This document shows, in pieces, positions 25,456-36,390 of a DNA stretch of 64,000 nt. Every line of letters starts with the position of its first letter. Position 1 is the stretch's first letter. This DNA comes from Allacma fusca (Eukaryota > Arthropoda > Collembola > Symphypleona > Sminthuridae), in NCBI GenBank assembly GCA_947179485.1, contig OX359248.1, positions 46,200,847-46,264,846 on the forward strand, read 5' to 3'. A model generated the notes under the pieces. The model made no database searches. It was not told the DNA's origin and worked only from the letters and a program-made list of their open reading frames with translations. A program made the translations under genes and the position numbers.

Positions 25456-26083
25456 GACAATGAATTCATGTAGCTCTTTTGCCCACATAAAGCAGTAGTC
25501 CATAAAATATTCAATTCCTGGAAAATCTCTAATTATTATTTTCCAGATTTTCTAAAAATTGCTTAATTCAGATCAAGGTTTTATTCCCGTACAAAATTAA
25601 TTCGTTTCGAAATATCCTGTGACGCTCATTTGCACAAAATTGCATGGGTTTACATCTAATAGGTTCTCTGAGTTGGAAACTTTTAACATCACGGATTAAA
25701 AATTTAATTACCAGGAGAGGAACGTATTGATGTATGAAATGTATGAACGTATTGATTGTAACGTTATTGATCACTGTGACCGCCCAGAGGTCAAATAAAC
25801 AAATTTTAGAAAATCTTCAAGAAAATTTGTCAGAGGAGAAATTCATAGGGAGGAATCCAATATTTCATGAACAACTTCTTAAATTTGGATAAAAAATGCT
25901 TGTATGTATATCGCTTATTTAAGTGGTGATTATTGGAGAGGATTAAATTTTAATGAACTTTTCAGGCACAACAAACAATAATTAATTTTTCAAGCGTGAA
26001 ATAGCAAATGCCCTTGTTCAGTAAATACATATTTTATAATTGAAGGATGGTCTTGCTGTAGAAACTTTAAATCCTCTTGGAAA

Positions 26084-26507
26084 TTAATACTCCACTGCAA
26101 ACGAATTATCACTACTGCAGTATCCCGACCTCAAAAGCCGTAAATCTGGAAATATTCAAAATGTAAACCGTTATGAATTTCATTGTTTTAATTTTTGAAA
26201 ATGATTAAATGTTTCTAAAAAATTTAAAAGCAAACTAACACGGCTGACACTGGCGTCTTTCACACTCAAAGGAGCATTGGTTGCTGTAGGTCTTCCCATT
26301 ATTTGCACACACAGGACTAACGTTGTATGGGCAGGGACAGGTGCTCACGCAATTTCGACCCGATGGTCTAACTTGAGATTCCAAAAGGTCGGGCGGAGGT
26401 TGATTTAGATACATTGGTGGACGGTTGTACAGCCATTGGTAACGAAGGTTACAATCAATTGAACTCACAAGAAGACACAAAGTGATAAAACCGGTAATGG
26501 TCTTCAT
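26084..26507 (-). CDS. secreted Kazal-type protease inhibitor, single domain (gene 1)
   Basis: Exons: 26507-26240 and 26145-26084, phase 1, giving 109 residues. The first exon read straight through would end after 90 residues. The donor GTTAGT at 26239 and acceptor TTTCCAG ending at 26146 remove that stop and supply the missing last Kazal cysteine in RLLRSGYC. Signal peptide: residues 1-19 (MKTITGFITLCLLVSSIDC). A Pro-rich linker with NRPPMYLNQPPPD follows. The Kazal core has C-x7-C-x10-C-x3-C spacing, with PVCANNGKTYSNQC as its signature. Eight cysteines (53, 57, 59, 67, 78, 82, 87, 99) exceed the usual six, so a fourth disulfide is likely. It should be extracellular and inhibit serine proteases; the target is unknown. 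The second exon is short and rests on domain logic plus splice sites. Confidence 0.8.
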
Positions 26508-26992
26508 TATGTTCGTTGAGAGTTCTATGTAACTTCGAATATGTATATCTATGTTGTATTTAGTACGGGAGTAAAAGCGTAATTATGAGCAATAATTCAT
26601 TGTTTTAACTTTTCCCCAAAATATTTGATGCAGGTAATACTATGGAAGCTCTGTCCGCAGTCAAGTTCAAATATAAACTGTCTCCCAGCCAGGAATATCT
26701 CCTTACATTTATATGCGCTTAATCTTGCATGTTCTAATTCTTAATGCAATTTACTAGTTCAATCAGCGGTTTCCTCATGAGGAATTGGTGTCTTCTAGAA
26801 CTTGTTCTCAAATCAAGACTCAAATGACGTCGGTGATTAATTATGAAATGTTTCTATTTATTATGCTTTCGTGGAACTGAGATTGAAAGTGGAAACAACT
26901 AGACCCTATACAATTATAGTAGTTTGTTGACTGGGCTATGGCCATTCCATCAACGACCTCAATTTGCATGTATATTTTAATTAAGGGAATTA

Positions 26993-27064
26993 TTTCCATT
27001 TTTCCCTTGTGCAAATCTTTTTTTTTATAGGAAGTTAATTTGTAATTTTTGCACAAGGAATTTC
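26993..27064. repeat. short inverted repeat (hairpin)
   Basis: TTTCCCTTGTGCAAA near 26999-27014 faces TTTTTGCACAAGGAAA near 27048-27063. The ~70-base hairpin lies between the two Kazal genes. Function unknown; it may be a transposon remnant. Confidence 0.4.
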
Positions 27065-27381
27065 CACTTACACTCAAATTTTTCCTTGTGAGTAAATTTC
27101 CTTCCCAATTTATAGTAAGACCATCCCTCAATATTGGCATACTATTTTTAAAAACAAACTTGCAGTTGCAACTAAGCGTACGTCCCAATTTGCCAATTTT
27201 GTCTTTATGCAGAACCACAATTGACAATTTAAAAAAATGAAAAATAATTTATTACCCAACTATGACATGGAACTACATGTCGAATAATTATTAAAAAATA
27301 ATCCCAGGGGATTGGTCAATTTATATTTACTCATAAACAATAAATAAAAATAATTACAGTTAATTATTGTGTAGTTGGAAG

Positions 27382-27865
27382 TCACTTCCTCCTCTCATCT
27401 TCATCCTCCTCCTCACTTTCACTCAAACTGGCAGCATCCTCATCCTCATCAATAAACTCCAATTTATCAATATACTGGTAATCGAACTCTTGACTTCCTT
27501 CACAAGATCCCCCATGAACAATTTGCAGAGCTACAATTTCGTTTCCACACATCAACATATAGTAAACTGGAATTGAATTGGCGTTGCTACTAATGAGTTG
27601 AGACTGTATATATATATATATAGTGTCCATATAAAACAAGATCAGATCAAGAAGACAGAAAAAAAATCATACCTCGATCACAAGAGCTGCGAACACAATT
27701 AAGAGTGCAGGAATTACTGTAAGTAATCCCATCACTCCCGCAAATTGGGTCCCAATGTCTTCTGCATGGCCCACATTGATGTTGCTCGAGACACTTTCCA
27801 CTCACCGAATCACTAGTCCAGAAAATTAAGAGAATTACTGGTAAGTATTTTAAAAATGGGTTCAT
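27382..27865 (-). CDS. secreted Kazal-type protease inhibitor with acidic tail (gene 2)
   Basis: Exons: 27865-27673 and 27566-27382, phase 1 (donor GTATGA, acceptor AATTCCAG), 125 residues. I start at the ATG giving MNPFLKYLPVILLIFWTSDS, a clean signal peptide. An in-frame ATG at 27931 would prepend polar residues. The Kazal core is KCLEQHQCGPCRRHWDPICG, then SDGITYSNSCTLNC, completed by exon 2 up to IVHGGSC. The intron interrupts the domain at the same place and phase as in gene 1, and the CxC plus C-x7-C-x10-C-x3-C spacing is shared, so the two are paralogs. Gene 2 adds a C-terminal tail rich in Asp/Glu (about 20 acidic residues in the last 45, with EDEDAASLSESEEEDEDERR). The tail's role is unknown. 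Both genes face left, about 0.9 kb apart. Confidence 0.82.
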
Positions 27866-28190
27866 TCTGACGGAATGTGGACATTTATTATAATTCCACG
27901 GATGAGAAATTGTTTCAGTCATGCTGAGCAAGTTGGCTCAATGATGGGGCAGAAGGGTTTAGGAATAGAATCTTTATGCAGGATGTGTTGTCTCAATGGC
28001 GTCAGTACGTAAGAGCCAGACAGCAAGGCAGCAATAATGTAAACAATCAAGATGAACTCGACTCACGGGTTTTTGAATCTGCAGTAATTATGTGAACTCA
28101 ATTCTTCCCTACCTGTCTGCAAGGGCAATTATGACTCTACAGAGGAAGAACAGCAAAAGTTTGTGGTTAGGGTTGCAGGCAGTTACAGTA

Positions 28191-28366
28191 CAGTCTCTTT
28201 ATAAGTGAACCCCATATAGGGGTAAAATTTCACTTATGCTTAAAACTGGATGCTCTCATAAGAAAAAAAAGTTAAAACATCCGTGTACATGGGAGTACAA
28301 TCAGGAATTTTTGTCCCTTTATAAAAATGCTCTTACAAAAGGGTCCTTTATAACAGGAGGATACTG
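28191..28366. mobile_element. Tigger/pogo-like MITE, 176 bp, TA target sites
   Basis: Left end CAGTCTCTTTATAAGTGAAC and inverted right end CAGTATCCTCCTGTTATAAA, each flanked by TA (28189-28190 and 28367-28368). The pattern CAGT..CCTC..TTATAA.GGACCC is typical of pogo/Tigger-derived MITEs. There is no coding capacity. Similar ends occur at 43076-43236 and 49110-49183. Confidence 0.65.
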
Positions 28367-28839
28367 TAACCTGTTGTGCTTTCATATGAGCACTAAAAAA
28401 TAGTAAATACTTTATACTACGTCCTGATATATTGTTGGATTCATGATTATATACATATTGAGGAGAACTTAGGTGCCTTGTACAAGGTTAGAGATTAGTG
28501 GCACAAATACTAATAAGGTCTTCTTGCATTGCCCCCCATATCCGTATTTATGACACTTACAGCTATGTATAAGTAAACAATTTAAATGCAGACTGAAACC
28601 CAAAACTTGTCCCTGACCGTAGGTATGTGTGTGAGTACCTGAAAAATACTTTGCAAATTATTAATTCCTAATACTGAGAGTATTTTATTAAAAATATATT
28701 TTGCATACTTGCAGTTGCAGCTCAACCTGAAATCGCATGACTTTCAATTCATGTATGACCTGAAAGCATTTGTGAGCATGACTTTCGCCAAGAAAAAATT
28801 GCTGGTACCTGGATTCAGGTTATAATATGAGCATACTGT

Positions 28840-29076
28840 CGGTGAAGAGGCAAAAGGGTCTAGATGAAATTTTATTTAAAATAAAAATAATGTATATGAA
28901 ATTTCGCAAAACAATAAAACGATATACACATGCGTCTGTATGCATGAATGTATTCTATTTTTAATGAGCACAATTTAGAAAACATGCTGCATATAGATCA
29001 TTTTAATTGCATGTAAAATGTACATCAATTTGAATTTTAATGGAATATGCACCTAGATCATTTTGCCTCTTCACTG
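28840..29076. mobile_element. MITE-like inverted-repeat element, ~237 bp
   Basis: Left end CGGTGAAGAGGCAAAAGGGT and inverted right end CAGTGAAGAGGCAAAATGAT match at 20 of 24 positions when extended through CTAG. The interior is AT-rich and has no open frame. The superfamily was not recognised. Confidence 0.6.
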
Positions 29077-30513
29077 ATGATGTACTGCTCGTGTAAATCT
29101 GTATCTCCAATTTTCCGCCATTAAATTCCAACTAATAGTTAAAATCTTAAGTCCTATCAAAGCATGAGGACAAATGCTTAGGGGGTTTGATTTGCTTTCT
29201 TAATTTAATAATGATTTAATTAAGTTATCGTACTCTTCGGAGATTCGACTCTTCTGTTCTCCTCATGTTTAAAATAATTTAAATTTATTCTTACAGAACA
29301 CCGTGAACAACACGAGCTAATATATGTACTTGCTGTTGTTACCAAACGATGAAGTATTAGTACAGAGTACCAATAATAATTGATACACAATTCAAGTCAT
29401 TAAATGCCTTGGGTCAGAAATGATAATTCAAAATTGCATAAGGCCATTATCTACTGATATGTTTCACATAGGTTTATAACACAATACAGGGTTAGCATCT
29501 TCATGTTTCATTTATTTACTAAATCATACAATCTTAAAGGCACATCTTGTACAAAATCACTAGTTCTGTCATTTCAATTTTTACTATTATAAAAAATTAG
29601 AAACTTAATTTGTTTATGTCACTGCAAAAGGACTTTCTAATAACTACTGCTTCTAACACATGTACATAATGGAGCTATAATGGAATGCTAATGCAGATTA
29701 TTAGGGTGTCAATTTAATTTGGGAAATCATAGTTTTACATTTATGCCCCAAAGGGCTAAGAATCGATTACATTGACGTCTGCACATTTTTATATCCTAAA
29801 CTTTACAGTACATTCCTGGAATTGAAGTGAAATAATACTATTTCATAGTTTGTAAAGTTGAAACTCGTGAGCTCCATTTAAACGGGATAACGGGACGGTA
29901 TCAAAAGCTTAACAAATTAACAAAATCGGACCCCTTTCTTTTGTTGGCAAGAACGTTTAGAGTATTTATAATTTTTAGCAAACAGCGTTTAATATTTCAG
30001 CGCTCCCTTGCTGAGCAAAGGCTATCGGCTGTACCAAAGATTATCGATCATAACATAAATACTTAATTAGGCTTTTAAAATAGTTCTTCTAGGTGCAACT
30101 ACAACCTACAAAAGTTTTTGGCAGCTCACTATTGGAAGGAACACGAGGAACTGCTCCCTAATATCTTGTTTGTAATGCATATTTTTAGGTTACAGGAATG
30201 TTCACGGTAATATAATTGAAATAGATACATTATAACAGTCAAGAAGCCCTAGCCTGCAACATTTCATCGAAGAGTCAGATAAATCAGAGTTAATTGATCA
30301 AAACCCCCGACTCTTCAAGCATACAAATACATAGCTCCATAGAATTATTGCAATATCCCATCCCAAAACTACATCAACAGGTGGTACAAAAATCCTCAAA
30401 AGGTTAGCATCTGGCTCATAGTTTAGCTTCAATGAGTCATTCCCACAATACATTAAGTAATAATTAGTTTAACACCGGTAAAATAGTTTCACAACTAATT
30501 ATCTACAATTAAT

Positions 30514-31646
30514 CTAAATAGGTTGGGCAGAGTGTCGAGCTAAGTCTAAATCGGAGTAGTACGCTGAGCTGGATGGGGAATTTTCGGTGGATTGCCAGTG
30601 ATTCGGCACAGGCGGTAAGCAACGTCTGCATCGATTTGGTAAATCCTTCAGCTCCAAGTAACAGTTTTGCACTGGTGGGACCACAGGTGGACGATTCCAG
30701 ACCCCACTGTAAAAATAAATCCAACTCAATTATCCCCCCATTACCATTATTGACTTCAACCATCAAGCACCCCAACACACTCTCATATCATCGAAACTCA
30801 GTGTAACTATATTTAAAATGAAACTCACGGGATCCCTGTATGCAATTCTGCATAGATATTGTTGGGAGAGTTCTGCTCCTTGTCATTATAAGGCCCCTCA
30901 CAGTACGTATTCTCTGTTAAAGTGTTCGAAGTAAACGATGACGCAGGTGGCAGTGGTCTCGATGGATCATTTATCTTCCGTGACAAGTGTCGGACTGAAT
31001 CTGACCCATTGGATAATTTCCTGTTCCTTAATCTGGAAATCAATATAGAACATTTCCCCCTTTAGCTCCCTTACAATCACGCAAATAATACAAGTATTGT
31101 CGAAACGTACTAATAATTTCGGAGTGTTCAAGTTAAAAAGGACCTGTTCCCATCAACTGTTCCCAATCAATTACTTTAACCCCCAAAATCCCTTCAGAAT
31201 TGATGGAGCAGTGAGAAATAAGCAAGGTCAAGTGTAAGTGATAATTAAAAATTCTAGAAACAAATTACTGTATGCAATTGTATTGAAATTGTAGTAATAA
31301 TTTATTGTAATTTGTGTCACCTTCTAAAGCTAAGTACTGCAGCGGTCAATCCCGCCCCCGTCAGGGCACTCACAACGGCCACAATCACAAGGAGAGAGCT
31401 CAAAGGCAATGAATTACTTTCCGTAACTTCACCAAAAGAGGCCGAGGCTCCCGCCCAGCTACAGAGGTCACAACCCGGAGACAAACCCGCCAGTCCTCGA
31501 CTATGATTCAGGAAGGCTTCCACATCCTCACTCAAAAAGTTTGGAATCGGGGGTGGTGGCGGTAACTCGGGGAAACTATACGTCCAGCAAAATGAATCTT
31601 CCAAGCAGTCCATTCTGCCCCTCAAAAATATCTTCAAATTTCTCAA
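30514..31646 (-). CDS. 3' exons of an unrecognised single-pass membrane protein with tyrosine-rich cytoplasmic tail
   Basis: Three exons join in phase: about 31646-31321 (5' boundary uncertain), 31032-30829 and 30706-30514 (TAG). They encode an extracellular Pro-rich stretch (ELPPPPPIPNFLSEDVEAFL) and a paired-Cys segment (GCDLCSW). A transmembrane helix (LPLSSLLVIVAVVSALTGAG, extending by AGLTAAVL) follows. A cytoplasmic tail of about 135 residues starts with basic RRLRNRKLS and carries NNIYAEL, QNCYLELKDL and SAYYSDLDL. These Tyr-x-x-Leu/hydrophobic motifs could be phosphorylation or endocytic sites. The family was not recognised. In the transmembrane frame a stop lies 6 bases before the 31646 end. 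A real acceptor must therefore lie inside 31646-31600; candidates are GAAATTTGAAG, GAGGGGCAG and GCTTGGAAG. Confidence 0.7.
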
Positions 31647-31899
31647 TAATTACTCGTCCATTTAGTCCTGGATTTTTGAAAAAAAACAAAATTAAATCAA
31701 AAAATCCATCAAGCTGCTGGGACTCTCCATAGGAACCCACAGTATAAACTGCTCAATACAATCCTGGGAGTACGTAGAGCATGCATAGAGAAGGGGGATG
31801 GAATGTGAGGAATAGCCTTGGGGCCAAAAAGACTCCTTTATCCTGACAAGGGGTAGAGAGCTCAGCCCGTGAACATGTCTCTCAAAGCCATAAACTCAC

Positions 31900-32450
31900 C
31901 TCGGATCCTCATCTCGAGAGACACTTCAAGCCTATATAGCCGCCTCATCCCTATACAATACATATTTTCGATAGAACATCTCTTAAAACGTGGACTTCTC
32001 TCCTCGAATTCAATACTCACGTCTCCAAAAAAAAAATCCTCAATTGACTTACTTTCCTCATACAGGGAACTCTCTCTCTCTACTAGGACCCCTTAAAAGA
32101 GCGGTATCTCCGCAGGGACAAAATTTGGGAGGAACATCCCCCCCCATGACCCCAACTCTAGTAATTTGTCTCCTGAGCCGAGCATCTCATTAGAAGGGTC
32201 AAACTTGGAGTCTTCTGGGGGATGACCTTCTGGGAAGAATGGACTGTACATGCTATTGATGCATTTAATAAATAGACAAATTATAAGTATGTATGCATAT
32301 GTATTCATATGCCACATAAGTATATGCTTAGTAGACAAATGTAAGCTAGAAGGTATGTACGTAAATGGAATGAGTCCTATATAAATGTCCATAGCGCATC
32401 TTCCTGATTTTTCATATAAAAGCCTAATTGGAAGGAAACTGTACACTGAA
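31900..32450 (-). other. protein-like frames upstream of the membrane-protein exons, gene model unresolved
   Basis: On the minus strand a frame open from about 32093 to 31913 reads like protein (for example FGDVSIEFEERSPRFKRC and MRRLYRLEVSLEMRIR) and ends at a strong donor CGAG/GTGAGT. A good acceptor TTTTCAAAAATCCAG at 31661 would continue it in phase as GLNGRVIIEKFEDIFEGQNG. That frame then stops and does not meet the transmembrane frame. Further upstream a frame to 32446 contains a hydrophobic leader-like run. These could be 5' exons of the membrane protein, with an indel in the assembly, or chance frames in a less AT-rich patch. Confidence 0.3.
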
Positions 32451-35400
32451 ATCCATTGGTCTTTCTTTTAGTGCGTGTGTGTACATACTTATGTAACTTT
32501 ATCTTTATGTATGCTCAATAGACAGAGGATGTACAGGTAACTATGTTTTCGTTTTGTGCACATTGGGATATAGCTCCTTGTAAATTAGCATCTGGGTATG
32601 TGAGCATGGGCCTCTTCATATGTAAACATTTATGGGTAGAGATATCATTTTATGTATGTAGACATGGAAGGAAGGAGAGGGATGTGCATATGTATGTACT
32701 CGTATGTAATTATTATAGGTAGTAGGGACTCAATAATATCAGATCAGGATTGTAAATAAACAACTTTGTTACACAAAAACACTTCCCTCACAAGACATAG
32801 GATGACCCAAGAGGATACAAGAGCCCAGCCTTTTCTAAGCTGAGGACGTACTTTGCCACATGCGTTGACTATTAAGGCTTCCCAACAATAGTACATATAA
32901 AATAGCCAAGAAAAATATTTCCATGTCAGACCCTTGAATATTGAGGTCTTTGAGAAAACGTCAAAGCCTTATAAATACATAAAACCTCGAGTGGGTCTGA
33001 AGTGAATGCTCTTAGGCAGACGGAATCTCAAGAGTTGAAAGCCTATGCGATAAAATGTCTTTTGGAAACCTGAATAATGCATTTATACCATTACATAGCA
33101 TTTACTTTTCAACCTCTCTATTATCCGCTTCAATTCCATTCACTTTTCTTCAATTCTCCAAATCTCCTGCAAGTCTCGAAATTGAGGCAAAACGAATTAC
33201 TCTGAGCTGGAACTAACTTGTGAGGAGTACAGAGGGAATCTTTTTACATGCTCTGTCTGATAGCCGGTGAGTCCTCTGCAAAATAGGTAAATACATACAG
33301 CAGGGACTCAGTCTTCAACAAAGACCATCATTCCTTCATTACAGACGGTCCAGCTTTGAGCCGAACAATAATAAAATCTGAGCCCATATTATATCCTATA
33401 AAAAGACTCAGGAGGAACTTTTAAGTCAAAATTGTGAGATGTGCACAAATATACTCAAGGCTCATCATATTGACTCATTGGCATGGTTCTCTACTCAAGG
33501 GTCGAGTCTGGAGAGAGTGGACATGCTGAGATGAGGTAAATGAAAGGTTGGTGGAGTAATTTGTCAGATGGATTTTTTTTTTGGGGAGGATTAACATTTG
33601 GAAAACCCCTGCAGATCATACAGAGGTAATGGGTTCGGCTCCTGCAATGACTCTGAGCAATCTCTTTGTTCCGGTTTTTTTCAGCTTTGGTGAACAAATT
33701 AAATGCAAAACACCCACAATGACCACAAAGTATTATTGAATGTGGGCAAGACTATGACTGACAATGAGTCAGGACGACCTTCAACCTTATAGCTCGCATT
33801 ATATTAGAGCATTCCCTCTCCTCAAGTTTTTATACACTAGCTTTGAATTTAATACAGAATCAAATCTACATATATGTACATACATAAGCAATCATATAAT
33901 AATTGTTTACACATATGAAACTCAACATATTTTCCTCCGGGAACAAAATCCTACTTAATTTCCTTATCACTTAATATTCATCTTTTTTTGCGGGGGGGGG
34001 GGGGAGTCTGCTTTGTCCTTATGTACATACCGCACGAATTATTAGCTGTGGATCAGACAGCTTGTGAGATTTAATGCATGAACTCATGTTCCTCAGAAAA
34101 ACGTGCTTTTCCCCCTTTTTTTGCCAATCCTTACTTTTTTTTAACCGTTGAACATGAAAACCTTGTAAGGGTAAACTTGGACTTGTGATATGATTAATAA
34201 CAATTTTAATGCTAGCAGTAGGTTTGTTTTACACTTTGAAATCATCCTTTTGTCCACTTAATAACACCTATGTCCTATCTGTATCTTAAATCAACTTGTG
34301 AGTGTGCTAAACTCTTTACAGACAGGAACAACTTCGAGGGATGAGGCATTACTATCAATAGTTTGTCCCGGAACTGAACGGCCATCAAGACATAATATGG
34401 AGACTGGGTTTTTCAATAGAATTGTATCCTATTAACGGACTACCTTACTACAGCTTTATTAGTCTCAGTAATAATAATTACAGAAATCCTGAGGCAAAAT
34501 TCCAATTTACCCCATTAGTAATATAAGTGATAAGGAACACCTCAAAGCTTAAAATAATACTTCGCTGTAAAAGTCCAAGGGCTCTGAACCTCCCAAGAGA
34601 TCTTTTATAAGGAGAGTGCACTATATTCGTATAGTTCCTATTTGTATATGAAAAATTATGAATAAGGTGGCAAGGTGAAGTGTTCTGAAGCCTCAGGTGT
34701 CATTAATTACTGACAAGTCAAACTTGCAGAAATAGAATGGCAAGGGCATTTCCCTCATTCATTTCTACTTTGCCTATTCCCTTGAATTATGGGAATTGTA
34801 CAAGTATTAATTATCGGTCTATGAGCATGGCGAAAGTTTCAGCCTACGTGTGGAAATAGTGGATGGACATAGACAATTCCGTAATGGGTTCTCAGGAGTC
34901 ATAAAAAGTCCGCAAATAATTACTGATACATACATAATTCCCTTACGGTTCTAAAGAACGGTATGACTCGTTCACATGCATGCTGAGATAACATTTGCAA
35001 GCTACTTCCTATATTTAGACGCTTTTTCAATATCGTCGGCATATCCAGTAAATATTTTATTTTCACGGAAGCACTCCGCTGTTTATATTGTCAGGGGACT
35101 GGCAAGCAACGGAACCATTAAAAAGTTTACGACCTTATACAGTACAGTATGGGACACAGTACGAGTTATACACACAACCTTCACCCTTCCGGTTACCGAG
35201 CTGTCTAAAAGGTAACAACAAAAGTATTTTCGACTTGATTTATTTCCTAAAGTTTCCTTTTTTATTGATGTGCCCGTTGTTTACCTTTTTTACGAAATAT
35301 TGACCGGTGTAGTGTAATGTATGGATGATTATATTATAATATGGGAAAAAAGTTTTTACTGCTAAAAGTAAAGAACGGGATGGATTTTTGGTCAGTCATA

Positions 35401-36390
35401 TATTTTTTTATTTATTTTCAATTATATTTTAATAACAAAAAAACTCCATCTTTTGTAAAGAGTATCATGTAAAATCTACGAGGATTTAAAAGTATGACGA
35501 GCTACAAACCGTTTGTTATTTTATGCATTAGTTGTACAAATTCAAGTTATACAAACGTGGTAAATATGGTGAGTGGTGCGCCTTGGACAAAGAGTTACTA
35601 GTACAAAAAAAAATTGGACATTTTAACACACAGGAGTTTCATATCATATACATACAAATGTAAGACGGGGAATGAACAGCAATTATTACAGAACTACTGT
35701 GTGGTTCGAGACCGTGGCTTTCATTTCATTTCCCCTTTTTTGGAGGTACACATATCTATCCTCAGACGCTCATCCCATACATAATTTTATGTACAGACTC
35801 CTCCAAAAGAGTACAAAGAGCATTGCGGGTGTTGGAATGATTCAGTATCCATGTACATATAGCGTATGTTATGTAAATTGTACAATTGAGTATAGCTTAC
35901 ATATAGTAAGAAGTGCGTGCAGTTTGTACCTATACAATCCAGGATGGTATCGAATTCTATCAGTTGACGGTGTGAAGTAAATTATCTCCCCCTCGTATCA
36001 TCATCATGGTCTTTGTGTATTTTTTTTTTAAAAAGGTAATTCCGTAATTCGTAAAAATATTTTATTAGTTTTACCATTAGAAAGTGTTAGTGGACTAGTC
36101 TGTTTATTCTTGGTTGTGAATAATATATGTGTTGGAGTACAAATGAGACTCTCAAATGCTTTTGATATAATGGGGAGGGGAAGGCAGCCCGTGAAAATGA
36201 CCTTTTAGGCTTCTTTAAAGATCCTCCTTGAGACAGATCGATTTATCATTTTCCCTTGCTCCCTTTTTCCTCATTACACTCAAATCATTGAAATCTGCCT
36301 GAGCTGGGGATGATTGTCAGGCTCACTTGTAAATAAGTTGGAAAAAAAAAACTCATGGGTTGGGACATTATTGCATCCTACCATTTACTT
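32450..36390. other. intergenic or intronic, no gene seen
   Basis: AT-rich DNA with several ATATGTATGTAC-type simple stretches (for example 32680-32710) and a G homopolymer at 33992-34004. Open frames at 33491-33697 (-), 34976-35215 (+) and 35672-35980 (+) lack splice logic or domains. A poly(A) signal for the ZP gene (TTTATT on the plus strand) lies at 36061-36066. Confidence 0.4.

Larger units (their letters stand above)
22540..26080. other. intergenic, no firm gene
   Basis: This AT-rich region lies between actin and the first Kazal gene. Two weak coding-like stretches occur on the plus strand (23567-23749 and 23845-24138), listed separately. A retroelement-like tail lies at 25300-25455. 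Otherwise nothing was recognised. Confidence 0.4.
27870..30513. other. intergenic with two MITEs, no gene seen
   Basis: This holds the upstream region of Kazal gene 2 and then AT-rich DNA. The two short inverted-repeat elements at 28191-28366 and 28840-29076 are listed separately. No supported coding exon lies between 29076 and 30513. Confidence 0.45.

Noticed and set aside
26235-26507. Unspliced 90-residue version of Kazal gene 1
   Set aside because: It would lack the last Kazal cysteine. Splicing at GTTAGT to the exon at 26145 restores it in phase, and the second Kazal gene has the same intron position.
35672-35980. 102-codon plus-strand open frame
   Set aside because: It has no recognisable domain, signal or splice neighbours; its composition is typical of chance frames in this DNA.
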